Source: Bisporella sp. PMI_857 (taxonomy: Eukaryota; Ascomycota; Leotiomycetes; Helotiales; Helotiaceae). Taken from it: a DNA stretch of 64,000 nt. The notes under the pieces were generated by a model, which saw only the letters and a program-made list of their open reading frames with translations, had not been told where the DNA came from and made no database searches. Position 1 is the stretch's first letter. Each line of letters begins with the position of its first letter. The stretch lies in assembly GCA_021307315.1 (NCBI GenBank), contig JAJSPD010000032.1:1-64000 (forward strand), in the 5' to 3' direction. This document shows, one piece after another, positions 1 through 9,970 of this stretch. Made by a program: the position numbers and the translations under genes.

Positions 1-563
1 CCGCCTACCTAACTAAATGCTATCAGAGTTAATCAGGCAGTCTAAGAGATTTTCCGTAGTATTCGTGCGAGATAATTTTGCTGCTTACGATTTCAGATTA
101 GGATATTCTACCATCGTATCCCATTTAGGCCACAGGCTTGAAAGAGCTAAAACTCATGAGAGGGCACTAAAGGGCAAGACTAAAGGACTTATTGGCTGCT
201 TGTTTAGAACTATCCTGTAGCACAGCTGAATCTAAATTAAATCTGAGCTCGTTTCTTTTGTTGCATGTCGACACTGAATTATTTAAGCGTTTTTGGATGC
301 AAGATATTAGAGTGATCGCCTGGCTGAGTTATTCTCTAGCTGTATTCATAATCATGTCTTTCCATCGCCACGGTTTTATCCTATTACAAGACTAAATCCT
401 GTGATCGCTATTACCGTGATAAACCCTATTTCCGCGCCGAAAGTCATAATTTCTTATTTCCAATCTCTTCTCTTTCCTAGCATTCTTCCTCTCAGACACC
501 GCACGTGAACATTCCATACGCCCTAGCCAGTCTCCAATCCGACTCTGCCAGCTCAACAAAAAC
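1..563. other. Window edge, no gene recognised
   Basis: Only short open frames with no recognisable protein. The right part is the expected 3' flank of the minus-strand gene ending at 564. A CACGTG E-box core lies at about 502-507, but its position downstream of a gene gives it no clear role. Confidence 0.5.
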
Positions 564-1169
564 TTATTCCTTATCTTTCGGCGGGCGAACCATTCGCTTC
601 CCAATCCTCGCAGGCGTGCTCCTCAACGCAAAAAGCTCGCTCTCCTCCCATCTCCGCCTCAGCGCCATACTCTCCCGCTCCAAGCGCGCTAACTGAAGCG
701 CCATCTCCCACTGTCTAAACAGCGACTTCCGAACCGCATCCTCACGACCCTTCAACTCTTCCTGCTCACTAGCATCCAGCTCTTCTCTCATCCGATACTT
801 CTTCTTTGCCTCCTCTTTACGCCCGGCCCCATTCTCGCGCTTCCGCTTTAGCATCTGTTTCAACTTATCGTTCTTTTCCTCCTCCTGAATTTGATTGCTA
901 TCAGACATCCCAGCCCGCCGCTGCGTCTCGATCAAGGCTTCGACCTCCTTCCGGAGTTTCACTTCTTCATTATCCAAGAAATTCGACATCTCATCGTCAA
1001 ATCTATCCTCCATATCTTCCTCATCATCCAAGAACGTCAAAACCTCATCGTCAAATCCATCCTCCATATCTCCCTGCTCAGCCACCGCTTCCGTCAACCG
1101 CGGCGTGAAATCCTCGCCTTCCTCTTCAGTACGCGCGGATCGCTCTGCGGCTGGTGCCGATACGACCAT
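564..1169 (-). CDS. Acidic coiled-coil protein of unknown function (5' end uncertain)
   Basis: A 201-residue frame from the ATG at 1169. I do not recognise the family. The N-terminal third is very acidic and contains two tandem 18-residue units of pattern D-M-E-D-x-F-D-D-E-x(5)-F-L-D-x-E-E, encoded by a 54-bp duplication at about 962-1069. The rest is charged and helical (runs of K/R/E with M/L spacing), suggesting a coiled coil and a nuclear or chromatin-type scaffold, which is inference. The frame stays open upstream of the ATG to about 1305 and reads like protein (proline/tryptophan rich, including PPEGTPNPDIWLPW), but has no ATG there. A 5' exon joined through an intron is therefore likely and the true start is probably upstream of 1169; a candidate acceptor is CGCAG near 1265. 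Confidence 0.6.
   Translation of the reverse strand: MVVSAPAAERSARTEEEGEDFTPRLTEAVAEQGDMEDGFDDEVLTFLDDEEDMEDRFDDEMSNFLDNEEVKLRKEVEALIETQRRAGMSDSNQIQEEEKNDKLKQMLKRKRENGAGRKEEAKKKYRMREELDASEQEELKGREDAVRKSLFRQWEMALQLARLERESMALRRRWEESELFALRSTPARIGKRMVRPPKDKE
962..1069 (-). repeat. 54-bp in-frame tandem duplication
   Basis: Two adjacent 54-bp units inside the acidic coiled-coil gene share TCATCGTCAAATC and CATCCTCCATATC-like blocks exactly 54 bases apart (for example at 991 and 1045). They encode the two 18-residue acidic repeats. Confidence 0.8.
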
Positions 1170-2718
1170 GCCGGCTTCGGTCCAGGGCAGCCAGATATCG
1201 GGGTTGGGCGTGCCTTCCGGAGGGTAGATGGCGGTTTGGACGTTCGGGTTTTTTCTTATTTCCTGCGATTCCCAATTTTTAATTCTTAAGCTTGAAGACC
1301 GTCGGGTTTAATGCTGTGAATCTTACTTGGAAGATCGATATGCCAGTGAACCTCAGCAGTCATGAGAGATACGGCCGTTGTGTGAATCTGTTGATGCAAG
1401 CTGCCTGGACGGAATTAAGGATATTGATACCTCTTAATCCTATTCGGAGTCCGAATATCAGTTCGCGGCACGTTGTGAGTCTCCATGCTGAGAAGTTTGA
1501 TGTTTATCTACCAGCCATACTAAAGGAAAGAGCGACGCCCATGGTGTTGAGCCAGTGTTCTAATCTGTAGGTTTATTTCTGGTCATACCTGCCATTCCTT
1601 CTAGTGTCTTCCACACCTTCTAGCCAATGCATGCAGAGTACAAGCCGCAAACATTCTCTCGATAGCATCTTGTAGCAATCTACTCTACATCGCGATACAC
1701 ACAACCTCTTCTTCATCCTTAAATCTACTTACCTAAAGTTAATTTGGCTTCTACACTCTTGATATTCAATATCGAAATAGATGCCAGCATTGCAAAGTGA
1801 AATTTTACTTCATAACATTGCAGTCCTCACAAATGACGTTTAAATATACCTCCTCAGGCTATCGCGTTCGTGTGCCACGGTACACCAGTTAAGAGAATCA
1901 TATCCATTTCCTGCTAGAATACTAGAATATTAGCAAGCTGTCAAACTGCCCAACGGAGAAGAGTTGGGATATTTCATGCACATTGATGAATGTATGAGGC
2001 TCTCATACATCTCCAAATTACGTGATCAGGTTAACCAACCCAGATTCAACACATAAATACCCTTTGGTTAGCCTAGGGAAAGCGGCTAATAGGATGTGTG
2101 TAGATAAAAGCGTGTGAGTTGTTGCAGATTGGTGAAACGAGAAAGAAGTATATATGTGTGATAGAGCTTTTTTGGGCGATATGGGTCAAGTGATGGTTAG
2201 CAGGGGGGGGGGGGGGGGGGGGGGGGCAGGGAGGTCATGGATCGGGTGACTAAAATGGGTCGTACAACCTTCCTCCCTTGACCAAAAATCAACAGCTTCC
2301 TTACGCATAATAAACCACAATACCCCCACACACTCTCTTTTAGTGCTTCTTTAAATACCATTCGTAATCGTTTCTTTTAATAGATACTAGGAGAGGGAAG
2401 TACTTGATGTTGTGAATTCGGATTTAACTCCGAGCTCTGACTCAGGGATATCACGTTAAGAGTAGGGTAACTTTGTGAATAATATACTTTACCTAAGCCA
2501 ACTAACAAAGTTATAGTGCAATTCATGTGTTCTAGGCCTACGTTACAAGCTGTCATGTAAAACGTCATTGCCTCCACTTAACATATCACTTACGCAAGAC
2601 GGTTAACTCAACAGCACACACAATCTCGAGACTCGCAGAGGAATTATATTCCGAGTCGTCTTTCAACTCCATTTAGCTAACCCAAGCATAACACGTTACA
2701 TCTCATCGATTTGCCAAC
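1170..2718. other. Intergenic region between divergent genes
   Basis: No convincing complete gene. Coding-like sequence just upstream of 1169 probably belongs to a 5' exon of the minus-strand coiled-coil gene. The region holds a 24-base G run and a TGACTCA (Cpc1/Gcn4-type site) at 2438-2444, about 280 bp upstream of the next gene. No other feature stands out. Confidence 0.5.
2203..2226. repeat. Poly-G tract, 24 bases
   Basis: An uninterrupted run of 24 G residues in an intergenic region. Runs this long are length-unstable and error-prone in sequencing, so the exact length should be treated as approximate. Confidence 0.85.
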
Positions 2719-3909
2719 ATGGCGCCTCTTGATCCCATCGAGCGTGAGTATTCTCTCAAATTGGCACATATTAAACATTCAAAGATGGTTGGATAAAGAA
2801 GTAAAAATGATAATACTAACTTTGTTAACCAAGTTGCTGCTCTGGTTACTACGCTTGAATCAGCTGGCCTTCGTGTCTCATCAGCACCACCATCTAAACT
2901 TAACAAAAAGCTCATAGCTAAAGTCTCGCAAGGAATACACAACATCGCAAGCACGGTAGCTGCAATCGACACAGCCATCACGGAAGCAACAAATAATGGT
3001 ACAGAAACTTTCCAGAAGAAAGAGAGCTTCCTTGATATCCCTACGACCATTGTATTTGCATTCGGTTGCGCGCTGGCGCTTACAGCAATTGCTTCTGGAA
3101 TTATGAGCATTTGTGACCGACTCAGAGAGACAAAGCAATCCGAAAATACAATTCCTACTGATAAATTCTCTGAAGAACTCTCCGGCTCTGTACAGCGCTT
3201 GTATCAAAGGTTATATGGGATCAACGGACCTATTGATGGCCTTAAGATCACTCACTCAGACATTGAAGGAACAAGAGTCATCAGGATTGAACATCCACTG
3301 GGAATAGAGAAATCGATTTGCAGGGAGGTCATCACACCTCAACCTCAATCACCACTGGCGCCCATAGCTCCCAGAAAACAAGACCCTTACAACGTCAAAG
3401 CGAAAAGGAATAATTCAAAGTTTAAAGCAGTTTTAGATCGTTTACGAAATTCGATCAAAGCAGCCTCCAACAATGTGGACTCTCTACATCACCGCGAGGT
3501 CCCGAACTACGATTCTGACGCAGGAAGTTCGGAGTATGATCCTCCAACTTACCATGTATTGAAAAAGGGTAGTCTTATCTACACTCCGCCATCATCCGTG
3601 GAAGAAGAGGATTTGGAAAATATTGGCAGCAGGAACGCAGGTTCTCAAGAAGGGACGCAAAATTTGCGATACGAGATCGAAGGAGATCGTCCAACATCCA
3701 GCGAGGAGCGTGGGAAAGGTTGTAGTGTATACATAGCTGGTAATGAGAATGGAAGGAAACATATGAGAGGTAAGAGGGGCGGGAAGAAACATCAAAAAAG
3801 TCAAGGTAAAAGAGTAGATCTTGGTTTGCGAAATCCCGGTATTGCAGATTCTAAAGATGAAGCTACGGGGTCAAGCAGACAGATGTCCTCTACTGGCGGA
3901 AAGCAGTAG
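2719..3909 (+). CDS. Single-TM protein of unknown function
   Basis: Two-exon model: 2719-2743 and 2834-3909, 366 residues. The intron 2744-2833 has donor GTGAGT, a TACTAAC branch site at about 2814-2820 and acceptor AAG. Exon 1 encodes only MAPLDPIE plus one base. I do not recognise the family. Visible parts: an N-terminal helical region with small hydrophobic repeats (about 10-75), one transmembrane helix around residues 90-112 (IVFAFGCALALTAIASGIM), then a long hydrophilic tail with acidic/serine patches, a YDPPTYH stretch, and a basic lysine/arginine-rich C-terminus. The N-terminal segment resembles the helical head of fungal prion-like or NLR-associated proteins only in a general way, so I assign no function. 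The match of intron phase and the long open exon 2 support a real gene. Confidence 0.65.
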
Positions 3910-4345
3910 ATTGAGGAAGATCTTCTTGCTGAGAATTTCCTCCCATGGTATTTAAGACATCTTGGATCTTTATCACCAGAATACGTTTTTAAATCTTAAG
4001 GCGCTGCAAAGCCTCTAGAATTAGCAACTGGAAGTTGGTTGTGTAATCCTACAAGACCAAGATGTGTTGTGTCGGAGTGCTTGTTTAAACTTCAAGGTTA
4101 TACAGAGCAGGCATCGAGTAATTTCTGGACAGTTATTTAAACGATCAAAACATAATTAAGCGTGAGCTGTTGTCACCCTTTATCCTCTTACTTGACCTCT
4201 CAGGAAACCGGCAGAGCTTCGCAATAATGATTCCAGCTACATTTCCCAAAGAGATTCCTTATTTTATAGAATAAAGTATCTCTACCTCACCTATGTCATG
4301 GATTGCAAATGAACACTGCAAGAGAAGAAAAAAAACATAACACAG

Positions 4346-4364
4346 CCCTGGTTCTAATCCAGGG
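4346..4364. repeat. Short perfect hairpin resembling a tRNA T-arm
   Basis: CCCTGG TTCTAAT CCAGGG: a six-base-pair stem with a seven-base TTCNANN loop, the shape of a tRNA T-arm. No matching acceptor, D-arm or anticodon arm lies upstream at the right distance, so this is not a tRNA gene; it may be a tRNA-derived relic or chance. Confidence 0.4.
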
Positions 4365-4818
4365 TTCTTCACAGTATGCGCCCAACGCACTGCTACTCAC
4401 CCATGATGTGTTTTTGCAAGGAATAGAAGTGGGTCTCTTTTTGCTGAGGTAAAAACGCGGGTTCTAGCAACCAGCAGTAATTTAACTTGCAGGTAGCAGA
4501 TTCCAGTGTAAAGTCCAGAAAGCTGTACCCTCTCAAAAGCGTAGTTCTGGACTAAGCTCAAGATCTAGTCACAAAGGTCTGACCGTTAATGTGGTATCTT
4601 CGAGTTCTTAGCGTAGTCCAGAATGGCAAAAAAGTCGCACCAAAACAGGACAACTGAGTCCTTAAACTCCCGGCTCTCTTCCAAGAATAACTACTACAAC
4701 AATCTATGACCTTCTTATACCGTTATGCACGTAATCTTCTCAGAAATGAATCCACAAGCACAGATGAGCATGGTTTAACCATATCCACTTTTATTAGGCG
4801 AGCCCCTGACTGTGGCAA

Positions 4819-4843
4819 TTAGTGTTTGCTAACCAAACACTAA
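4819..4843. repeat. Perfect 10-bp inverted repeat, 5-base loop
   Basis: TTAGTGTTTG at 4819-4828 and its exact reverse complement at 4834-4843 flank the loop CTAAC. It is not followed by a T-tract, and no gene ends nearby, so a terminator role is not supported. It could be a relic of a small foldback element. Confidence 0.55.
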
Positions 4844-5558
4844 GGGCGAAAAAGGTTGTAATATTCTCATAAAAAGAATACAGAATAACTGCTAGTTCGT
4901 TGCTAGAGAGTTAAAGTAGGGACCGAGGCTTGAGATATGCTCCACGTAGACATGCGACAAAGCATTCTCCGGAAAGATCCCTGGCGGAACGGCGGACTTT
5001 GAATTCTTGCTGATCAAACCACAACAGGAACTGTACGATGAGCTCTTTATTTGAATAAAGATGTAGTGCCACATAGTATCTATTATACGGACTTAGAGCC
5101 GTTGAAAAGCCAAGGAAATTGAGGAGCAATATCCGAGGGACTGTTTCTTACAAAGCTGGAAAGAAAAGGTGGAGCTATGAAGTACTTTACCACTTGGTAA
5201 ATCCCTATGGAGGTTGGAATATTGGGAGACATATTCTATATCAATATTGAAGCACATATAGCATGCTATTTCAGACGTTTTACTTTATGCCATGTCCTGT
5301 ATTCATTCTTTGCGGAGCTCCTAAGAACATTAGCTCCTTGGTAAAAACCCAGAGCTTTCCATATTAAGACCCTGAGGGATCGTGATGGGCTGTGCTCCAT
5401 ACCCCGATGCAATGCTCGAAAAGAAATCCTACTCAAACATCCATCCATAACGCCCGAGCCCCAGTATCAAATCCCCGCCATATAATATCATACACCCCGC
5501 CTCGAGCCTCCCCTCATTCCTCTTCCTCTGGCTTTATATCGCTTCTGAAGCCCAAGGT

Positions 5559-6390
5559 TCACTGGCTACTCTCTGTGCTCATCAGCTCTCTCAACTTCTT
5601 CGCCGCCTCGTCAGGGTGAACCTCCCGAGCTTTCTTTTTTCTTCCCGTGCCGCTCGCACCTAGGCTAGCATTAGGCTGCACCGACTTCCTACATTCCCCG
5701 ATAATTCTCTCAACAAGGACCTCCCAGCTTTGATCGGGTGGCGTGAATCTACCCTCTGGCACACCCCACGTCGTCGAGCTGTTAATACTAACGCTCAGAT
5801 GTTTACGTGGCTCACCATCTCGATGGCTTGGAGACGGGACGACCATGATGACATTCTTGCTAATCACCTCGGTTTGCCCTTCAGGAAACGCCGCTGAGTT
5901 GTCTGCTGACTCGGCTTCGTAGGCTGTGGCGTCGGCGATGACTCTATCGATTATAATCTCTGGATCCTGGGGAGATCTGCCGGGCTCCTGGAGCGTCTCG
6001 CAATGGATACGGAACATCAGCTCGGTGATCTTGTGTTCTGGGCAAAGGTTATACTGCTCTCGTGTTAGCACCGTGTTCTTTTCCGCTCAAAAGTGACTGC
6101 TTTATCTCTCGAGCATGTCTAGGACGAGCAGAACTTACAGCCTCAACAATCTTCGCGATATCCTCCGGTTTAGTAATGTTAACAAACCACAATACCTTCC
6201 CATTTGGCGCCATCTCATCCATGTAAGGAGGAGCTTCAGCATGAGCGGCAGTAGAGAAGTCTTTCGAGGCGAGGAAGTCAACCAAGGCGCAGCGTAGGCG
6301 GAAGAACATGCTGCTATTACTGGCTGGCTTGCGGCGACCCCATTTGATGCCCTCGATGCTGGGATTGTCGGCGACTCTGGGTTCGGCCAT
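5559..6390 (-). CDS. Conserved-looking fungal protein of unknown function
   Basis: Two-exon model: exon 1 6390-6139, intron 6138-6054 (donor GTAAGT, GCTAAC branch, acceptor CAG), exon 2 6053-5559, 248 residues. The splice joins in phase 0 (..IVEA|YNLCPEH..). I do not recognise the family. The first half is compact and mixed, with WGRRKPASNSSMFFRLRCALVDF and KVLWFVNITKPEDIAKIVEAY, likely a folded alpha/beta domain of about 140 residues. The C-terminal region has a hydrophobic strand SKNVIMVVPSP followed by a basic segment GTGRKKKARE and an acidic helical tail. No signal peptide or membrane segment is seen. Upstream ATG frames without the splice would give truncated products, so the intron is needed. 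Confidence 0.65.
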
Positions 6391-8413
6391 CTTGGAGTGT
6401 CAGGTTAGTGTCGAGATCGAGTGAGACTAATGGTTGATGAAGAGGAAGTACAAATATGAGAATTTAGGGTTTGAGGAGCATTCGAGACGCGCTCGTGGTA
6501 AACGAGGCAAATAGAGAACTGGTTTTGGAAGGAGTACAGCATCGGAAAGACGTGGATAAGGCTGACATATAAAGTGAAAGAAAGATATCCAAGCCCATGT
6601 AACCAACTTAACGAAATTAAGAACGATATATCTCATGCCAGTTCATCAATACGTCATAGCTGCTCGTGTTGAAGTATCTTGACAGGTAAATATTAAAGGA
6701 CTCTTACGTAGCCACGAGAGAAAGAAATCTACCCGCCTTAGTGATTTCATAGGATATCAGGCTCAAAAAATTGAACGACTTCGGATTGTCCAAGCTCTTT
6801 CACGTGGGTGAAGGATCAAGAATGCTCAAGAGATTTCAAGAACAACATTAGAAGCTTAGTAGCATAATCTTGTCAGATAGCAGTCAACATATGCCAATGC
6901 TTGTTTGGCACATTAACTTAGTGTGTAAAACTTGCGGCACACATTGTATACTTAGCTAATCATATCCGCGCAAAGGCCTTATCGCCTAGACACTATATGA
7001 AACTGAGAGGAAGTGGTTGTAGAGATACTCATACCGTCCTCGCCGCCATTCTAACCTTATGATGATACTAAATTAAATGACCCACCAGTGCCAACCTGGC
7101 ATGACATGGCCAAGTACCAAACCTCGCAAGCTCTACCAAGTTCATATCTAGATATAATATAGAAGAGGATGAGCCCTTAAAATCCCATTCCCATCCCACG
7201 TATTCCGAAAAGTCCATATACTTTGTATACAAGAAATCTATATTCATAGCTCTAACCAATTCCATGAATATCACCTTAGCCAACACCATCACCGACGCTA
7301 CCTCGTCTATTCTCAACTCAACAAGCAGCTCCCTGCTATTCAATGTAGTCTTCTTTTTTTTTAGGCTCCTGGCTCTTCTCCTCCTTCTCCATTTAATCAT
7401 TCTCCTTTATTGTCTCCTTCTCGCTCATACATCTCTGCGGGAGGTGCGGCTGCGATCTCTTTTTTAGTAATAGGGATATTCACCTCAGCCGACGTCCTCT
7501 TTTGGAAGCTCGGCAAGAGGTCTAGACGAACGCCTACCTCTAAGAAATATCACGAAGAGGTTCAGTAGCAATTAAAAAAAAGAACTTGCGACAAAGCTCT
7601 ATACGCTGGACATCTGCGATATCCTTTATAGGGAAGAAAGCATGGCACGCAAGCGATACGACCTAGAGGGTGCTCCGAAACGGTTTTCCCACTTATTGAC
7701 GACGTATGAGTCAAGCTCTGGCAAGGGGCTGAGGAAGCTACTGATTGGTAAAAATTTGGACGTTTGGGAATATGGGCAGAGCCATTGGGATGGAACAGGT
7801 ATTGCCAAACCTGGATGGGTGGATAACCAAAGTGTGTAGCGATGCTCTTCTCTGCGCAAATATCAGAAAGCAGTTCGCTGACTTCCACATACAGCACATA
7901 TGCTAGATTCCAGAGAATGGCAGGATTCTGGGACCGCTGTCGAGAGCCGTACCGACGGTGATCCCAGAGCGCAAGAGTGATGACACTAGAACCACCATAC
8001 CTTCAATGAGTGTTCTAAAATTATTCTAGAAGGTAGGTGAGGCGTCTTAGTAAGGCAGCCTGGTGGCATTAGAATTCAATTTCCTTCCTAGGATGTTCTA
8101 GTGTGACGCATTGAAGGGACTAGAGCAAATTAGATAAAGAGATTGCAAAGTCAGACGTATATTCGAATGAATCTAGTCAACTCTTGGATATACCAAAGTT
8201 CCATGTGACTTGAAGCATGTTATGTTGAACTTCGTAGCGGAAAAGGGATTAGTCCATACCTAGACTTAGCGAACAGAGACTTTATTGCAACTTTTCATTC
8301 AAAGACTCACCACCACTCGGCAAAGCATATAAAACTGTGACCCACATGAAAGGAACATAGAACATAATAGCTGGAACATTGAAGGTCACCGAAATCTCAA
8401 TCAATATTCGGAT
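6391..8413. other. Intergenic, possible gene relics
   Basis: No complete gene. The minus-strand stretch 7549-7397 is open for about 50 codons and reads like protein (for example VNIPITKKEIAAAPPAE), but has no start and runs into a stop. A second coding-like minus-strand stretch follows in another frame near 7389-7335. On the plus strand, 7642-7839 is open for 65 codons from an ATG. These may be pieces of a decayed or differently spliced gene. A CACGTGGG (Pho4-type E-box) is at 6801-6808. Confidence 0.4.
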
Positions 8414-8977
8414 ATGTCACCTACCGTTGCCACAATCTTCTCCAGCGCCGTGTATGCTACACGCAATACATCAACAGAGCAATTCACATCTATCGAATGT
8501 CCTAAAAGGCTGTCTGGTCTAGACAGTTTCGGCATATTCGTCGGAGTATTGATCTTGGCCGTTATCCTCATATCCTTCAACCGAAACTGTGCAACAAGAA
8601 ACCTCATCAAGAAGCTGCACGAGACTCCCGCCCACCAGCTTCACGAGGCCGTTTCAGTTATGTGGCAAAATTACGGTACTTCGCAACGGAGGGACTACAG
8701 AACTATAACTTTTCGGGACCACCCGGAGAGCAGGACGAGGAAGATAGAGATTTTGCTAGATTGGAGCCAGATTCCCGACCATGACGGAGCAGCGAGACAT
8801 GGAACACAGCATGATGATGTAGGTCGGGTGCTTCCACACACGCCTATGCAACGAGATGCGGGCGGTACGCCTCCACCACCGTATAACGCTGTAGACGAGC
8901 TTGACGTGGGTGATGCTGAAAGGCCTACGGTAGTTGATGTCGGGAGATTTAGATTCGGTGAAGGTCGTCGTATGTGA
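8414..8977 (+). CDS. Single-TM protein with cytoplasmic PPPPY tail, unknown function
   Basis: An uninterrupted 187-residue frame. I do not recognise the family. Residues 1-35 are polar and contain NTS (possible N-glycosylation) and a cysteine; residues about 38-55 form one transmembrane helix (FGIFVGVLILAVILISF), followed by an arginine-containing stop-transfer segment. The tail has an aromatic/basic segment (VMWQNYGTSQRRDYRT), then a proline stretch ending in PPPPY near residue 156. PPxY motifs are known ligands for WW domains of Rsp5/Nedd4 ubiquitin ligases, so the protein could be a type I membrane adaptor or an Rsp5 cargo; this is inference. The organisation resembles the many orphan single-pass membrane proteins of filamentous fungi. 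Confidence 0.6.
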   Translation: MSPTVATIFSSAVYATRNTSTEQFTSIECPKRLSGLDSFGIFVGVLILAVILISFNRNCATRNLIKKLHETPAHQLHEAVSVMWQNYGTSQRRDYRTITFRDHPESRTRKIEILLDWSQIPDHDGAARHGTQHDDVGRVLPHTPMQRDAGGTPPPPYNAVDELDVGDAERPTVVDVGRFRFGEGRRM

Positions 8978-9266
8978 CGTAGAAGGACACGGTGGAGGAA
9001 GCAAAGGAAAGTCGATAGTCACCGGGGTATAACACGTTATTAGCATAAACTCTTATCAACAGAACATACTCCAACTACATAGAAGAGCTTGATACTGGCT
9101 CTGAGCGTCTCCAAGGATCCATGTTGTGCGAGTTGTGAAGCGGTGCCCACAGTCGTTGGTCCTTATTCGCAACCAACCCCGTAACAGCCCAGGAGAGAAG
9201 GGGCGGATTGCTAGGGTGCAGTAATAAAGAGGTATATTCAATCAAGAAAACCTATATTTGCAAATA
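8978..9266. other. Short intergenic spacer
   Basis: No gene seen. It includes the 5' flank of the tRNA gene. Confidence 0.5.
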
Positions 9267-9357
9267 GACCGCTTAGCGCAGTGGTAGCGCATCTGATTCC
9301 AGACAAACCGTTCTAGGAACTTCCAGAAGGCCATCCGTTCGATCCGGATAGCGGTCA
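9267..9357 (+). tRNA. tRNA-Trp (anticodon CCA) with a 19-nt intron
   Basis: The acceptor stem GACCGCT (9267-9273) pairs perfectly with AGCGGTC (9350-9356), with A73 at 9357. The D-arm is GCGC-AGTGGTA-GCGC and the T-arm ATCCG-TTCGATC-CGGAT. The anticodon loop gives T33-CCA-G37, so it decodes tryptophan. An intron after position 37 (9303-9321) leaves a 72-nt mature tRNA, the usual length for fungal tRNA-Trp; the GGAA in the intron can pair with TTCC of the anticodon loop, as in canonical pre-tRNA structure. A TTTATTTT tract just downstream fits Pol III termination. One oddity is an A31-C39 mismatch at the top of the anticodon stem, where fungal tRNA-Trp normally has A-T. Confidence 0.88.
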
Positions 9358-9970
9358 TTTATTTTGCTCGTTTTGGAAATTGCGAATGTCAATGCAGCAA
9401 TATCGAAAACCTGTAAAATCTCTGCCGCAGCTTACCAAGTCGCTGTCCTACATCTTTGTAATTGTTGGATTCTATGTTTGTCTCGTCTTCATTTCATAAG
9501 CCACCATTGAAATAAACCACACCAACGAGAATCATGATGGAGACCTCCAGCAGCACCCTTGTAACCATAGAACGATATGAGAGTTCAAAAATGTATCAAG
9601 GAAAATACTGCGATTGGGCGGCGTGTCCATACCCGGGGGACGAATAATAAATGGTTCATTTTTGAATTGTTGGGAGATCGAGATGCAAAAGAGAACCAAA
9701 GAAAATGCAAACAGGATTATCGAGCCCGCAGTGTGGAGTAGAGCAGCAGAGCAGAAACGCAGAAGTCAAAAGGCAACTTAGTAAAACATACAGTTAGTCA
9801 TAGCAGAAAAAAAGTGAGAAGCTATGTAAGCTCGCTTACTTCACTATATTGACCACTGTATTACTTCTCTATAGCTTCCTCACCACTGCCAGGTTCTCCC
9901 GAACTTGACGCGTCAAGTGTTTGGCGCTTGATTAATAACGATATAGGGTATATCTTGTGCTTCATAGAAG
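9358..9970. other. Intergenic, no gene recognised
   Basis: Spacer between the tRNA gene and the 3' end of the WLM gene; no protein-like frame or repeat seen. Confidence 0.5.

Larger units (their letters stand above)
3910..5558. other. Intergenic, no gene recognised
   Basis: Short open frames only. On the minus strand at about 4911-5129 there is a 72-codon frame with a mildly protein-like composition that I cannot place. Two small hairpins are described separately. Confidence 0.45.

Noticed and set aside
806..1289. Overlapping plus-strand frames rich in P, S, H and L
   Set aside because: They are the reverse of the acidic coiled-coil gene; the low-complexity pattern comes from Glu/Asp codons on the other strand.
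4300..4371. Possible tRNA gene around the CCTGG-TTCTAAT-CCAGG hairpin
   Set aside because: Only a T-arm shape is present. No complementary acceptor strand for GTTCTTC, no D-arm and no anticodon arm lie at the required distance.
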